DNA from: an uncultured Roseateles sp.
GTDB lineage: Bacteria; Pseudomonadota; Gammaproteobacteria; Burkholderiales; Burkholderiaceae
DNA: 11,889 nucleotides
Reading direction: 5' to 3'
Assembly (NCBI GenBank): GCA_946886855.1
Contig: CAMPJJ010000140.1
Span: 1 to 11,889 of the forward strand
This document shows, in pieces, positions 1 through 7,396 of this stretch (position 1 is its first letter; each line of letters starts with the position of its first letter). The notes below the pieces were generated by a model. The model was not told the origin of the DNA and searched no databases. It worked only from the letters and a program-made list of their open reading frames with translations. The position numbers and the translations under genes were made by a program.

Positions 1-89
1 GCGGCGGCGGGCGTCGCGGGCGTCGCGGGGGACGAGGGCGCGCCGGAGTCCTCGGCGGCGTCATGGGCGTGATCCATGGTCGCCATCAT
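1..89 (-). CDS. Possible N-terminus of a minus-strand gene (partial)
   Basis: Reading leftward from an ATG at 89, the frame is open to the window edge. It begins MMATMDHAHDAAEDSGAPSS and runs into a Pro/Ala/Thr-rich stretch (SPATPATPAA) encoded by near-repeats of a 9-base unit. Further in-frame ATGs at 86 and 77 could also be the start. No family can be recognised from 29 residues. If real, it is divergent from the M3 peptidase, with only 21 bp between the two start codons. The minus strand has GGGGAAG about 14 nt upstream of the ATG, which is far for a ribosome binding site. It could also be non-coding promoter DNA for a gene that starts further left. Confidence 0.35.
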   Translation of the reverse strand, partial: MMATMDHAHDAAEDSGAPSSPATPATPAA

Positions 90-110
90 GCCGTGCGCTA
101 AGCTTCCCCG

Positions 111-2123
111 ATGCCTCACGTCACCACCGCCAGCTCGGGCAACGGCGCGTCCGCCGCGCCAGGCGCTTCCACCGTCCAGGCCGCCCAGGCCTTCTTCGAC
201 CAGCTCAACCGCGATTACGTCTCGGTCCACAAGCGCAAGGAAGACCTCTTCTGGGCCACCTACATGGCCACCAGCGAGGACCACGAGGGCTTCGGCCGCG
301 CGGAGACCGACTACAAGGCCTTCATCTCCGATCCCGAGACGCTGCGCGCGACGCGCGCGCACCTGGCGGCGGTCGAGTCCGCGGTGGAGAGTGCGCCGGC
401 CGGCTCGGGCTCGGGCTCGGGCACCGACACCGGCGGTGAGGCGCGCCAGGCGCTGGCCCACGGCCTGCGCGGCTGGCTGGGCGTGTTCGAGGCCAACATC
501 GTCGACAACGACGAAGGCCGCCGCCTGATGGCCGAGCTGATCGAGGCGGAGCGTGTCCTCTTCGCCAAGCGGAAGGACTTCGCGCCGACGCACCTCAACG
601 ACCGCGGCGAGACCGAAGCCGCCACGCTGACGATGCTGTCGACCAACCTCGCCACCAACCCGGACGAGGCGCGACGCCGCAGTTCCTACGAGGCGCTGCA
701 CGGCCTCGAGCGCTGGGTGCTGGAGAACGGCTTCCTGGAGATCGTCGCGCTGCGCAACCGGCTCGCGCGGGCCCTGGGCTTCCCCGACTACTTCGAGATG
801 AAGCTGCGCAAGAACGAGCGCATGACGAAGGCGGAGCTCTTCGGCGTGCTCGACGACTTCGTCGCCCGCACCGAGGCGGCGCAGCAGCGCGCGCACGACG
901 CGCTCGCCGCGAAGCACGGCGCCGATGCCCTGGCGCCCTGGAACCTGCGCTTCCACAGCGCCGGCGACGTGACGCGCCGGATGGATCCCTACATGCCCTT
1001 CGGCCCCGCGCTGCGGCGCTGGGTGCGGAGCTTCCGCCGGCTGGGCATCCAGTACCGCGGCGCGACGATGCGCCTGGACCTGCTGCAGCGCCCGGGCAAG
1101 TACCAGAACGGTTTCTGCCACGGCCCGCTGCCGACCTGGTTCGACGAGCAGGGCCGCTGGCATGCCGGCGAGATCAACTTCACCGCGGAGGCCAAGCCCG
1201 ACCAGGTCGGCAGCGGCGCGCGCGCGATGATGACGCTCTTCCACGAGGGCGGCCATGCGGCCCACTTCGCCAACGTGACGCAGAACTCGCCGTGTTTCTC
1301 GCAGGAGTTCGCGCCGACCTCGATGGCCTATGCGGAGACGCAGTCGATGTTCTGCGACAGCCTGCTGGGCGACGCGGACTGGCTCAAGCGCTACGCGCGC
1401 ACCGTCGACGGGCAGGCGATCCCCGACGCGCTGATCCGCGACCGCATTGCCTCGGCGCAGCCGATGCGCGCCTTCGACGAGCGGGCGATCGCCGTGGTGC
1501 CGTATTTCGAGGCGGCGCTGTACGCGATGGCCGACGAGGAACGCACGCCCGAGTCCGTGCTCGCGCTGGCCCGGACGATGGAACGGCGCATCCAGGGCGT
1601 GGACCGCGCGCCGCGGCCGATCCTGGCGATCCCGCATCTGCTGAACCAGGAGTCGGCGGCCTCGTACCAGGGCTACCTGCTGGCCCACATGGCGGTCTAC
1701 CAGACGCGGGCGTTCTTCCTGCGCCGCGACGGCTACCTCACGGACAACCCGGCGATCGGGCCGGCGCTCGCGCAGGCCTACTGGGCGCCGGGCAACAGCC
1801 TGTCGCACGACGCGACGCTGCGCCGGCTGACCGGCGAGGGCTTCTCGGCGCGTTACCTGGCCGAAGCCTGCGACGAGACGGTCGAGCAGGCCTGGGCGAA
1901 GGCGCAGGACCTGCTGGAGGCGTCCGAGCGCCGCGGCGAACGCGCCGACGACGGCCCGCCGCTGGACGCCCATGTCCGCGTGGTCCACGGCGCGGAGCTG
2001 CTGGCCGACAACGGCGACGGCGGCGCGGCGGCGGAGCAGGCGATGTTCGACCGCTTCGAGCACTGGATCAGCGCGCACTACGGCGCGCCGGCGTCGCCGA
2101 CAGCCTCGGCGACCGCGCACTGA
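111..2123 (+). CDS. M3 family metallopeptidase (oligopeptidase type)
   Basis: A 670-residue zinc peptidase, probably cytosolic, that would cleave short peptides. The zinc motif HEGGH is at residues 378-382 (His378, Glu379, His382). A likely third ligand, Glu409, lies 27 residues on in the context AYAETQSMF, as expected for gluzincins of the M3/oligoendopeptidase group. The usual M3 motif is HEFGH, so Gly at the third position is a variant. The N-terminal half is helical and lacks a signal peptide. Residues around 97-104 form a short Gly-Ser linker. The ATG at 111 is the first start after an in-frame TAA at 99-101; no Shine-Dalgarno sequence precedes it. Clear conservation appears to begin near residue 24 (QAFFDQLNRDYVSVHKRKED). 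The stop is 7 bp before the next gene, so the two are probably co-transcribed. The family call is firm; the substrate is unknown. Confidence 0.85.
   Translation: MPHVTTASSGNGASAAPGASTVQAAQAFFDQLNRDYVSVHKRKEDLFWATYMATSEDHEGFGRAETDYKAFISDPETLRATRAHLAAVESAVESAPAGSGSGSGTDTGGEARQALAHGLRGWLGVFEANIVDNDEGRRLMAELIEAERVLFAKRKDFAPTHLNDRGETEAATLTMLSTNLATNPDEARRRSSYEALHGLERWVLENGFLEIVALRNRLARALGFPDYFEMKLRKNERMTKAELFGVLDDFVARTEAAQQRAHDALAAKHGADALAPWNLRFHSAGDVTRRMDPYMPFGPALRRWVRSFRRLGIQYRGATMRLDLLQRPGKYQNGFCHGPLPTWFDEQGRWHAGEINFTAEAKPDQVGSGARAMMTLFHEGGHAAHFANVTQNSPCFSQEFAPTSMAYAETQSMFCDSLLGDADWLKRYARTVDGQAIPDALIRDRIASAQPMRAFDERAIAVVPYFEAALYAMADEERTPESVLALARTMERRIQGVDRAPRPILAIPHLLNQESAASYQGYLLAHMAVYQTRAFFLRRDGYLTDNPAIGPALAQAYWAPGNSLSHDATLRRLTGEGFSARYLAEACDETVEQAWAKAQDLLEASERRGERADDGPPLDAHVRVVHGAELLADNGDGGAAAEQAMFDRFEHWISAHYGAPASPTASATAH
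402..422 (+). repeat. Short hexamer repeat coding a Gly-Ser linker
   Basis: About 3.5 tandem copies of ggctcg lie in frame inside the M3 peptidase gene and encode GSGSGSG. Copy changes of 6 bp would keep the frame, so this can vary as a flexible linker between helices without breaking the gene. Confidence 0.5.
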
Positions 2124-2130
2124 GCGCGTC

Positions 2131-2646
2131 GTGAAGTACCTGCAGGGTTACGCGCCGGCGCTGGTCGCGCAGGCGCAGCAGTTGCTGGAGGCGGGCGAAC
2201 TCGGCCCGCTGCTGGCGCGCAAGTATCCGGAGCCGCACGAGGTCCGCAGCGACAAGGCGCTGTTCGACTACACCCAGGACTTCAAGCAGCGCTTCATGCG
2301 CAACGCGGGGCCGCTGGCGCTGGTGGCCTACGACGCCAAGCTCAAGGTCATCCAGCATGCGCTGGGCACGCACACGCGGCAGGCGGTGGTGCACGGCAAC
2401 CGGCTCAAGACGCGGCGCGAGATCCGCGTCGCGACGCTGTTCCGCGAGGCGCCGGCGGAGTTCCTGAAGATGATCGTCGTCCATGAGCTCGCGCATCTCA
2501 AGGAGCTGGAGCACGACAAGGCGTTCTATGCGCTGTGCCACCACATGGCGCCGGACTACGCGCAGCTGGAGTTCGACGTGCGCCTGTGGCTGAGCGTGCG
2601 TGACCGCGAGGAGAAGCTGGCGAAGGCCGGGAAGGTCCAGGAATAG
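2131..2646 (+). CDS. YgjP-like M48-type metallopeptidase domain protein
   Basis: A 171-residue protein of the YgjP/DUF45 metal-dependent hydrolase family. The zinc site reads HELAHLKELEHDKAFY: His118, Glu119 and His122 form HExxH, and His128 is the third ligand. The HxKxF-type tail after it (HDKAFY) is the family signature. The family is usually annotated as a metal-dependent hydrolase or SprT-like peptidase; I know of no settled substrate. The start is taken as the GTG at 2131 (MKYLQGYAPALVAQ), 7 bp after the M3 stop. The frame is open further upstream, but that part is a shadow of the M3 gene. No Shine-Dalgarno sequence is visible, so translation may depend on coupling to the upstream gene. 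There is no signal peptide. The C-terminus ends in a charged helix (RDREEKLAKAGK). Confidence 0.8.
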   Translation: MKYLQGYAPALVAQAQQLLEAGELGPLLARKYPEPHEVRSDKALFDYTQDFKQRFMRNAGPLALVAYDAKLKVIQHALGTHTRQAVVHGNRLKTRREIRVATLFREAPAEFLKMIVVHELAHLKELEHDKAFYALCHHMAPDYAQLEFDVRLWLSVRDREEKLAKAGKVQE

Positions 2647-2656
2647 GCGCTTCCGC

Positions 2657-2662
2657 TATGCT
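2657..2662 (+). promoter_or_regulatory. Possible -10 hexamer upstream of dusC
   Basis: TATGCT lies in the 76-bp gap between the YgjP-like gene and dusC, about 60 nt before the dusC ATG. No convincing -35 element is seen at the expected spacing. The rest of the gap is G+C-rich with weak self-complementarity (ccgcg/cgcgg) and no Shine-Dalgarno sequence. Confidence 0.25.
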
Positions 2663-2722
2663 CCCGGTCTTTCCCGACCGCCGACCCGCGGCGCCACGAG
2701 CGCGGCGGGCTCCCTGCCTCCA

Positions 2723-3811
2723 ATGATTCTGCTGGCGCCCATGGAGGGCCTGCTGGACCACATGCTGCGCGACACGCTGACCCGTGTCGGCGGCGTGGAC
2801 CGCTGTGTCTCCGAGTTCATCCGCATCACTGACCGGCTGCTGCCGCGCCGCGTGTTCACGCGCATCGTGCCGGAGCTGCTCCACGGCGGCCACACGCGCG
2901 CCGGCGTGCCGGTGCGGGCGCAGCTGCTCGGCTCCGACCCGCAATGTCTGGCGGAAAACGCCGCGCGGCTCGCCGAGCTCGACCCCGAAGGCATCGACCT
3001 CAACTTCGGCTGCCCGGCCAAGACGGTGAATCGCCATCGCGGCGGCGCGGTGCTGCTCGACGAGCCGGAACTGGTCGGCGAGATCGTCGCCGCCGTGCGG
3101 CGCGCGGTGCCGGCCCATCTGCCGGTGTCGGCCAAGATGCGGCTGGGCAACGAGGACCGCGGTCGCATGCTCGATTGCGCCCGTGCGATCGAGGCGGCGG
3201 GCGCTTCCGAACTCGTCGTGCATGGCCGCACCAAGCGCGACGGCTACAAGCCGCCGGCCTACTGGGACCAGATCGGCGTGCTGCGCGAGGCGGTCGGCAT
3301 CCACGTCGTCGCCAACGGCGAGGTGTGGACCGTCGAGGACGCGCTGCGCTGTCTGGAAGAGTCCGGCTGCAGCTCGCTGATGCTGGGGCGCGGCATGGTG
3401 GCCGATCCGGGACTGGCGCTCGCGGTGCGCGCCGCACTGGGGCACTCGCAGGGCGCTGCGGCGCTGCCGTGGTCGGACGTGATCCCGCTGATGGAGGGCT
3501 TCTTCGCCCAGGTGCGCCGCAACGTGGCGACGCGCCACCAGGCGGGCCGGCTCAAGCAGTGGCTGCACTACCTGCGCCGCCGCTATCCCGAGGCGGAAGA
3601 GACCTACCAGCGCGTGCGCACGATCAACGCACCGGACGTCCTGGCCATGACGCTGTTCGGCCGCCCGCTCGATCCGATAGCGCCGCCGCCGGACATGGAG
3701 GATGACGACATCGTCGACGCCTTCAGCGCCTGCGAGGCCGACGAAACCGCCGAAGGCGCCTCCTCCGATCCCGATCAACAACAAGACAGCGACTCGCTGA
3801 TCGCCGCATGA
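2723..3811 (+). CDS. dusC: tRNA-dihydrouridine(16) synthase DusC
   Basis: A 362-residue flavoenzyme that reduces uridine to dihydrouridine in the tRNA D-loop, at U16 in E. coli DusC, using FMN and NADPH. The TIM-barrel start MILLAPMEGLLDHMLRDTLT, the segment SEFIRITDRLLPRRVF and the active-site motif DLNFGCPAKTVNRHRGGAVL match DusC rather than DusA or DusB. The catalytic Cys is residue 97; E. coli DusC uses Cys98. VHGRTKRDGYKP and HVVANGEVW are the later phosphate/FMN-binding strands. The C-terminal helical domain includes LKQWLHYLRRRYPEAEE. The start is the ATG at 2723, because an extension to 2600 adds only Arg-rich non-family residues and overlaps the previous gene. The protein is longer than E. 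coli DusC (about 315 residues) because of a low-complexity acidic tail from about residue 325. The gene overlaps the next by 4 bp (ATGA). Confidence 0.93.
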   Translation: MILLAPMEGLLDHMLRDTLTRVGGVDRCVSEFIRITDRLLPRRVFTRIVPELLHGGHTRAGVPVRAQLLGSDPQCLAENAARLAELDPEGIDLNFGCPAKTVNRHRGGAVLLDEPELVGEIVAAVRRAVPAHLPVSAKMRLGNEDRGRMLDCARAIEAAGASELVVHGRTKRDGYKPPAYWDQIGVLREAVGIHVVANGEVWTVEDALRCLEESGCSSLMLGRGMVADPGLALAVRAALGHSQGAAALPWSDVIPLMEGFFAQVRRNVATRHQAGRLKQWLHYLRRRYPEAEETYQRVRTINAPDVLAMTLFGRPLDPIAPPPDMEDDDIVDAFSACEADETAEGASSDPDQQQDSDSLIAA

Positions 3812-6114
3812 CCGCTTACCGTCTGACTTCGCGCCTGCTGGCGCTCGCCGCCGCATTGGCGCCGGTGTTCGCTGACGCTGCACCGGCCGCGGCCAGTGCG
3901 CCGATTGCGACGACCGCCAGGGACGTCGTCCCGCTCACGCTGGAACGCGTCTTCGGCGATCCGCCGCTGCAGGGCCGCTTGGTGCGCCAGGCCGAGATCT
4001 CGCCGGACGGCGCGTGGGTCAGCTACCTGCGCCCGTCGGAAACCGACAGCGAACAGCTCGAGCTGTGGGCGCAGCCCGCGGCCGGCGGCGCGCCGCGCAA
4101 GCTGGTGTCGGCGGCCGACGTGCTGGGCGGCCGCAGCCAGCAGCTGACCGAGGCGGAACGCATGGCGCTGGAGCGCAAGCGGATCTCGCAGGGCGGCATC
4201 ACCGGCTACCAGTGGTGTGGTCCGTCGGGCAAGGCGCTGCTGTTCCCGCTGTCCGGCGACCTGTACCTGGTGCGGCTGGGCGAGCAGGGCCCGAAAGCGC
4301 AACGGCTCACCAACGACGAGCAGGTGCCGGAACAGGATCCGAGCTGCTCGCCCGACGGCAGCCGCATCGCCTACGTGAAGGGCGGCGAGCTGTGGGTGCA
4401 GGCCCTTGACGGCGACGGCGCCGCGCGCGCGCTGACCCAGGGCGCGACGGAGACCCGCTTCTGGGGCTTGGCCGAATTCATCGCGGCCGAGGAGTTGAGC
4501 CGCCAGCGCGGCTACTGGTGGTCGCCGGACGGCAAGCAGTTGCTGGCGCTTCACGTCGACGAGCGCGACGTGCCGGTGAAGACGCGCGCGCAGATCTTTT
4601 CCGACCGCACGACGATGACGCAGCAACGTTATCCGGGCGCCGGCGAGAACAACGCCCGCGTCACCGCGTGGACGCTGCAGGTGGCGGACGGCCGCATGAC
4701 GCCGCTGCCGCTGCCTTCGGACGCGGAATACGTCGCCCGCGCCGGCTGGTTCGGCGACGGCACGCCGTGGCTGCAGACGCTGACGCGCGACCAGCACAAG
4801 CTCGTGCTGACCGAATACGCGCACGGCGCCGGCCCGGGCCGCACTGTGATCGACGAGCGCGATCCGGCGTGGGTCGAGGTGCATGACGACCTGCAGGAGA
4901 TCGACGGCCTGACGCTGTCGGGACAGCCGGCGCTGTTGTGGTCCAGTGAGTCCTCGGGCCGCCGCCAACTGGTGCTGGTGGACCGCCGCACCGGCGAGCG
5001 CCGTCCGCTGACGAACGAGCCCGAGCCGGTCGCGCACCGCGTGTGCAGCGAAGGCCGGACCGTGGTCTACGCGGCGGCGCGTGATCGCGGCCGCTCGCGC
5101 GAGCTGTTCGCGATCGACCTGGACGGCAGGAGCCGGCCGCTCGACGGCGCGCAGCCGCGCCAATGGCGCGACGCCCGCGGCGACGGCGATTGCGCGCGCC
5201 TCCTGGTCACGCGCGGCGCGTGGGGCGAACCGCCGGCGCTGTCGCTGCAGGCGGTGAATGCGGCCACCGGCGATGCCAGGCCGGTGGCGCTGCCGGGCGA
5301 CGCGCCGGACGCGCTGCTCGCGCGCATCGTGCCCAAGCCGGAGGTGGTGGACATCACCGCCGCCGACGGTCGCACGCCGCTGAACGCGCTGTACTTCGCG
5401 CCGCTGGACGGCAAGGCCGGTGCGCACCCGGTGATCACGATGGCCTACGGCGGGCCCGGCACCTCGACCACCAACTGGAACTGGAGCCGCGACACCGCGC
5501 TGATCGCCTACTGGCAGCGGCAGGGCTACGGCGTGTTCACGCTGGACACGCGCGGCATGCAGAACCGCGACCGCGCGTTCACGCGCGCCCATCGCCTGGC
5601 CTTCGGCGCGGTCGACGTGAACGACCTGTTCGCCGCGGTGCGCCAGCTGCCGAAGCAGGTGGCGGGCGTGGATCCGAAGCGCATCGGCTTCTTCGGCTGG
5701 TCCTACGGCGGCTTCCTGGCCGAGCGCGCGATGCTGGACGCGGACACGCCGCTGGCCTCCGCCGTCGCGGTCGCGCCGCCGACGGACTGGACGCTCTACG
5801 ACACGGCCTACACCGAGCGCTACCTGGGCATGCCGCAAGACGGCAAGGGCGGGCAGACGGACGCCTACCGCCAAGCCAACCTGGTCTTGCGCGCGAAGCT
5901 GCTGACCAAGCCGCTGCTGATCGTGCACGGCACGGCCGACGACAACGTGCTGTTCGAGCACACGCTGCGCCTGACCGAGGCGCTGCAGAACGAGGCGCGG
6001 CCCTTCGAGCTGATGATCTACCCGGGCAAGGCGCACGGCATCGCGGGGCGCAGCGCCAAGCTGCACCTGTACCGCACGATCGACGCCTTCTTCGCGAAGA
6101 CGTTGGCGCGCTGA
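3808..6114 (+). CDS. Dipeptidyl-peptidase IV-type serine peptidase (S9 family), exported
   Basis: A 768-residue S9B peptidase that would remove N-terminal dipeptides, often X-Pro, from peptides in the periplasm. The N-terminus MTAYRLTSRLLALAAALAPV with FADAAPAA is a signal peptide. A beta-propeller spans roughly residues 50-500. It holds the Glu pair Glu228-Glu229 (AEFIAAEELSRQRGYWWSPDG), which in DPP IV binds the substrate amino terminus. The alpha/beta hydrolase domain is C-terminal. The nucleophile is Ser632 in GWSYGG, the acid is probably Asp711 in HGTADDNV, and the base is His743 in GKAHGIAG. The 32-residue Asp-His spacing equals that of human DPP4. All key residues are present. The start codon overlaps the dusC stop as ATGA, so its translation is probably coupled to a tRNA-modifying enzyme with no evident functional link. 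Exact substrate preference is inferred from the family. Confidence 0.92.
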   Translation: MTAYRLTSRLLALAAALAPVFADAAPAAASAPIATTARDVVPLTLERVFGDPPLQGRLVRQAEISPDGAWVSYLRPSETDSEQLELWAQPAAGGAPRKLVSAADVLGGRSQQLTEAERMALERKRISQGGITGYQWCGPSGKALLFPLSGDLYLVRLGEQGPKAQRLTNDEQVPEQDPSCSPDGSRIAYVKGGELWVQALDGDGAARALTQGATETRFWGLAEFIAAEELSRQRGYWWSPDGKQLLALHVDERDVPVKTRAQIFSDRTTMTQQRYPGAGENNARVTAWTLQVADGRMTPLPLPSDAEYVARAGWFGDGTPWLQTLTRDQHKLVLTEYAHGAGPGRTVIDERDPAWVEVHDDLQEIDGLTLSGQPALLWSSESSGRRQLVLVDRRTGERRPLTNEPEPVAHRVCSEGRTVVYAAARDRGRSRELFAIDLDGRSRPLDGAQPRQWRDARGDGDCARLLVTRGAWGEPPALSLQAVNAATGDARPVALPGDAPDALLARIVPKPEVVDITAADGRTPLNALYFAPLDGKAGAHPVITMAYGGPGTSTTNWNWSRDTALIAYWQRQGYGVFTLDTRGMQNRDRAFTRAHRLAFGAVDVNDLFAAVRQLPKQVAGVDPKRIGFFGWSYGGFLAERAMLDADTPLASAVAVAPPTDWTLYDTAYTERYLGMPQDGKGGQTDAYRQANLVLRAKLLTKPLLIVHGTADDNVLFEHTLRLTEALQNEARPFELMIYPGKAHGIAGRSAKLHLYRTIDAFFAKTLAR

Positions 6115-6144
6115 GCGCCGGCCTCAAGAGACTGGAGCGAAGCG

Positions 6145-6489
6145 ATGGCGCTGGTGTATTCGACGAACGGCGGGCGCGTGTGTCCGGATTGCCGGCAGGC
6201 GCAGGCCGACTGCCGCTGCAAGGCGCAGGCGGCCAATGCCGTGCTGGGCGACGGCAAGGTGCGGGTGCGCCGCGAGACGGCGGGCCGCAAGGGCAAGGGC
6301 GTGACGGTGGTGCTCGGGCTGCCGATGACGGCGGCCGAGCTGACCGAGACGGCCAAGAAGCTCAAGGCCGCCTGCGGCAGCGGCGGCACCGTCAAGGACG
6401 GCACGATCGAGATCCAGGGCGATCACCTGGACAAGGTGATGGCCTGGCTGACGACGGCGGGATTCGCGCCGAAGAAGGCGGGGGGCTGA
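6145..6489 (+). CDS. yciH: YciH/SUI1 family translation initiation factor
   Basis: A 114-residue member of the SUI1/eIF1-like family. The core motif RRETAGRKGKGVTVVLGLPM and the glycine-rich CGSGGTVKDGTIEIQGDHLD are the family's basic loop and second strand pair. Bacterial YciH is reported to influence start-codon fidelity and translation under stress. The N-terminus has Cys13, Cys16, Cys23 and Cys25 (CPDCRQAQADCRC), a likely zinc knuckle that E. coli YciH lacks. GGAG at 6134-6137, 7 nt before the ATG, is the clearest Shine-Dalgarno sequence in this gene run and fixes the start. The gene lies 30 bp after the DPP IV-like gene and is the last gene on this strand before a convergent methyltransferase. 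Confidence 0.93.
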   Translation: MALVYSTNGGRVCPDCRQAQADCRCKAQAANAVLGDGKVRVRRETAGRKGKGVTVVLGLPMTAAELTETAKKLKAACGSGGTVKDGTIEIQGDHLDKVMAWLTTAGFAPKKAGG

Positions 6490-6513
6490 GGCCTCCATAT
6501 TTCGTGTTCAGGC

Positions 6514-6537
6514 CATATTTCCTCGGCAGGAAATATG
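6514..6537. repeat. Perfect A/T-rich inverted repeat between convergent genes
   Basis: CATATTTCCT, loop CGGC, AGGAAATATG form a perfect 10-bp stem with a tetraloop. It sits between the convergent yciH and methyltransferase genes. A further direct copy of CCATATTTC starts at 6495, 18 bp before the copy at 6513. The stem is A/T-rich in otherwise very G+C-rich DNA. No T-run follows on either strand, so a classical intrinsic terminator is doubtful. It could be a two-way transcript end, a protein-binding palindrome or a remnant of an acquired element. A weaker alternative pairing, ggcct at 6490-6494 with aggcc at 6510-6514, overlaps one arm. Confidence 0.7.
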
Positions 6538-6562
6538 AGCGAAAGACGACATATCCGGACGC

Positions 6563-7228
6563 TCACATTTGCAGCGTGACCATGTGCCAGCGCGTCCCTG
6601 TCGCGTTCAGCACCGCGTCGCTCACCGTGTGCGCGGCGAGCGAGAAACCCGTGGTCGCCAGCAACCCCGCCACTCGCTCCGGCGTGTGATTCGCGAAGCG
6701 CCGGCCGTCGACGTCGCGGCCCTCGGCCAGCGAGCCGTCGATCTGTTCCGGCAGCGACAGCAGCATCACCGTGCCGGGCGCGGCACGGCGGCCATCGGCT
6801 GAACGTCGCAGCGTGGCCGCCAACGCGGACAGGGCGCGCGGGAGATCGTCCTCGCCCACATGCATCAGCACCGCGCTGCACACGACACCGTCGAATCCGT
6901 CCGGCGCCACGTCCGCGAAGGGCCGGCCCAAGCCGGGCAGGGTGCCGTCGCGGAGACGATCTGCCAGCTCCGGGAACTGTGTCAGCGCTCGCCCGCGCAT
7001 TTCCGCGCTCGGCTCGACGCCGTAGGCATCCAGTCCCGCCGCCAGCATCCCGGCGACATCCCGACCGGCGCCCGCGCCCACATCGAGCACGCGACTACCG
7101 CGCGGCAATGTCCCCTCGACGACAGGCAGCATGGCGCTGCGCGGCGACTCCGGCTGCGCGGCGAGGCGTTTGGCGTAACGCCGGTAGAAGTCGTCGGTAC
7201 GAGGGTCCGTGGCATCCATGGTGTCCAT
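6563..7228 (-). CDS. Class I SAM-dependent methyltransferase
   Basis: A 221-residue Rossmann-fold methyltransferase. Motif I is VLDVGAGAGRD (residues 47-57), followed by the acidic residue Glu72 (YGVEPS), which would bind the ribose of S-adenosylmethionine. Motif IV is probably DGVVCSAVLMHV, followed by a motif-V-like segment, GTVMLLSLPE. The substrate is not evident; the fold resembles the Methyltransf_11/25 group acting on small molecules. The start is placed at the ATG at 7228 (MDTMDATDPRTDDFYRRYAK) with GGTGGGG about 10 nt upstream. The ATG at 7219 is also possible. The open frame continues to 7333, but that Arg-rich extension is unlike the family. It is divergent from the 88-residue gene and convergent with yciH. 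Confidence 0.85.
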   Translation of the reverse strand: MDTMDATDPRTDDFYRRYAKRLAAQPESPRSAMLPVVEGTLPRGSRVLDVGAGAGRDVAGMLAAGLDAYGVEPSAEMRGRALTQFPELADRLRDGTLPGLGRPFADVAPDGFDGVVCSAVLMHVGEDDLPRALSALAATLRRSADGRRAAPGTVMLLSLPEQIDGSLAEGRDVDGRRFANHTPERVAGLLATTGFSLAAHTVSDAVLNATGTRWHMVTLQM

Positions 7229-7270
7229 GATGCCGCAGCCCCACCCGGCCGCCCGCGGGCGAATACCGTC

Positions 7271-7309
7271 ACGCGAGTGAGGGGTCCGGTTGCAGACAGT
7301 GACGCGAGT
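7271..7309. repeat. Direct repeat ACGCGAGT in a divergent intergenic region
   Basis: The 168-bp gap between the methyltransferase start and the 88-residue gene has ACGCGAGT at 7271-7278 and 7302-7309, 31 bp apart or about three helical turns. The first copy sits in TCAC-GCGA-GTGA, a short dyad. These could be operator half-sites, but the motif is short and G+C-rich, so chance is possible. I see no convincing -35/-10 pair in the rest of the gap. Confidence 0.25.
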
Positions 7310-7396
7310 TGCGACGTTTGCACGTGCGGTCACCTGGGCGACGTCCTAAGGTTGCCTCGTCCGGCCCCACCTCCCCGGGGGCCGCGGAGACCGTCC

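Noticed and set aside
1292..2134. A 280-codon second frame within the M3 peptidase gene
   Set aside because: Gly/Arg/Ala-rich shadow of the M3 coding frame.
2498..3883. A 461-codon minus-strand open frame across dusC
   Set aside because: Low-complexity Arg/Ala/His-rich translation with no recognisable motif; dusC on the other strand is certain.
3775..6066. A very long (763-codon) open frame antisense to the DPP IV-like gene
   Set aside because: It is rich in Arg, Ala, Gln and His with no domain, as expected for the complement of high-G+C coding DNA. The plus-strand gene has intact catalytic residues.
5163..6689. A 508-codon plus-strand frame spanning the end of the DPP IV-like gene, yciH and the palindrome
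   Set aside because: It is in a different frame from two well-supported genes and has no coherent domain.
7229..7333. N-terminal extension of the methyltransferase to 7333
   Set aside because: The added residues are Arg-rich, unlike the family, and cover the divergent control region; the ATG at 7228 has a plausible ribosome binding site.
7361..7383. Hairpin ggcccc/ggggcc just before the 88-residue gene as a riboswitch or attenuator
   Set aside because: A 6-bp G+C stem with a 9-nt loop is expected by chance at this base composition, and no conserved riboswitch core is visible.
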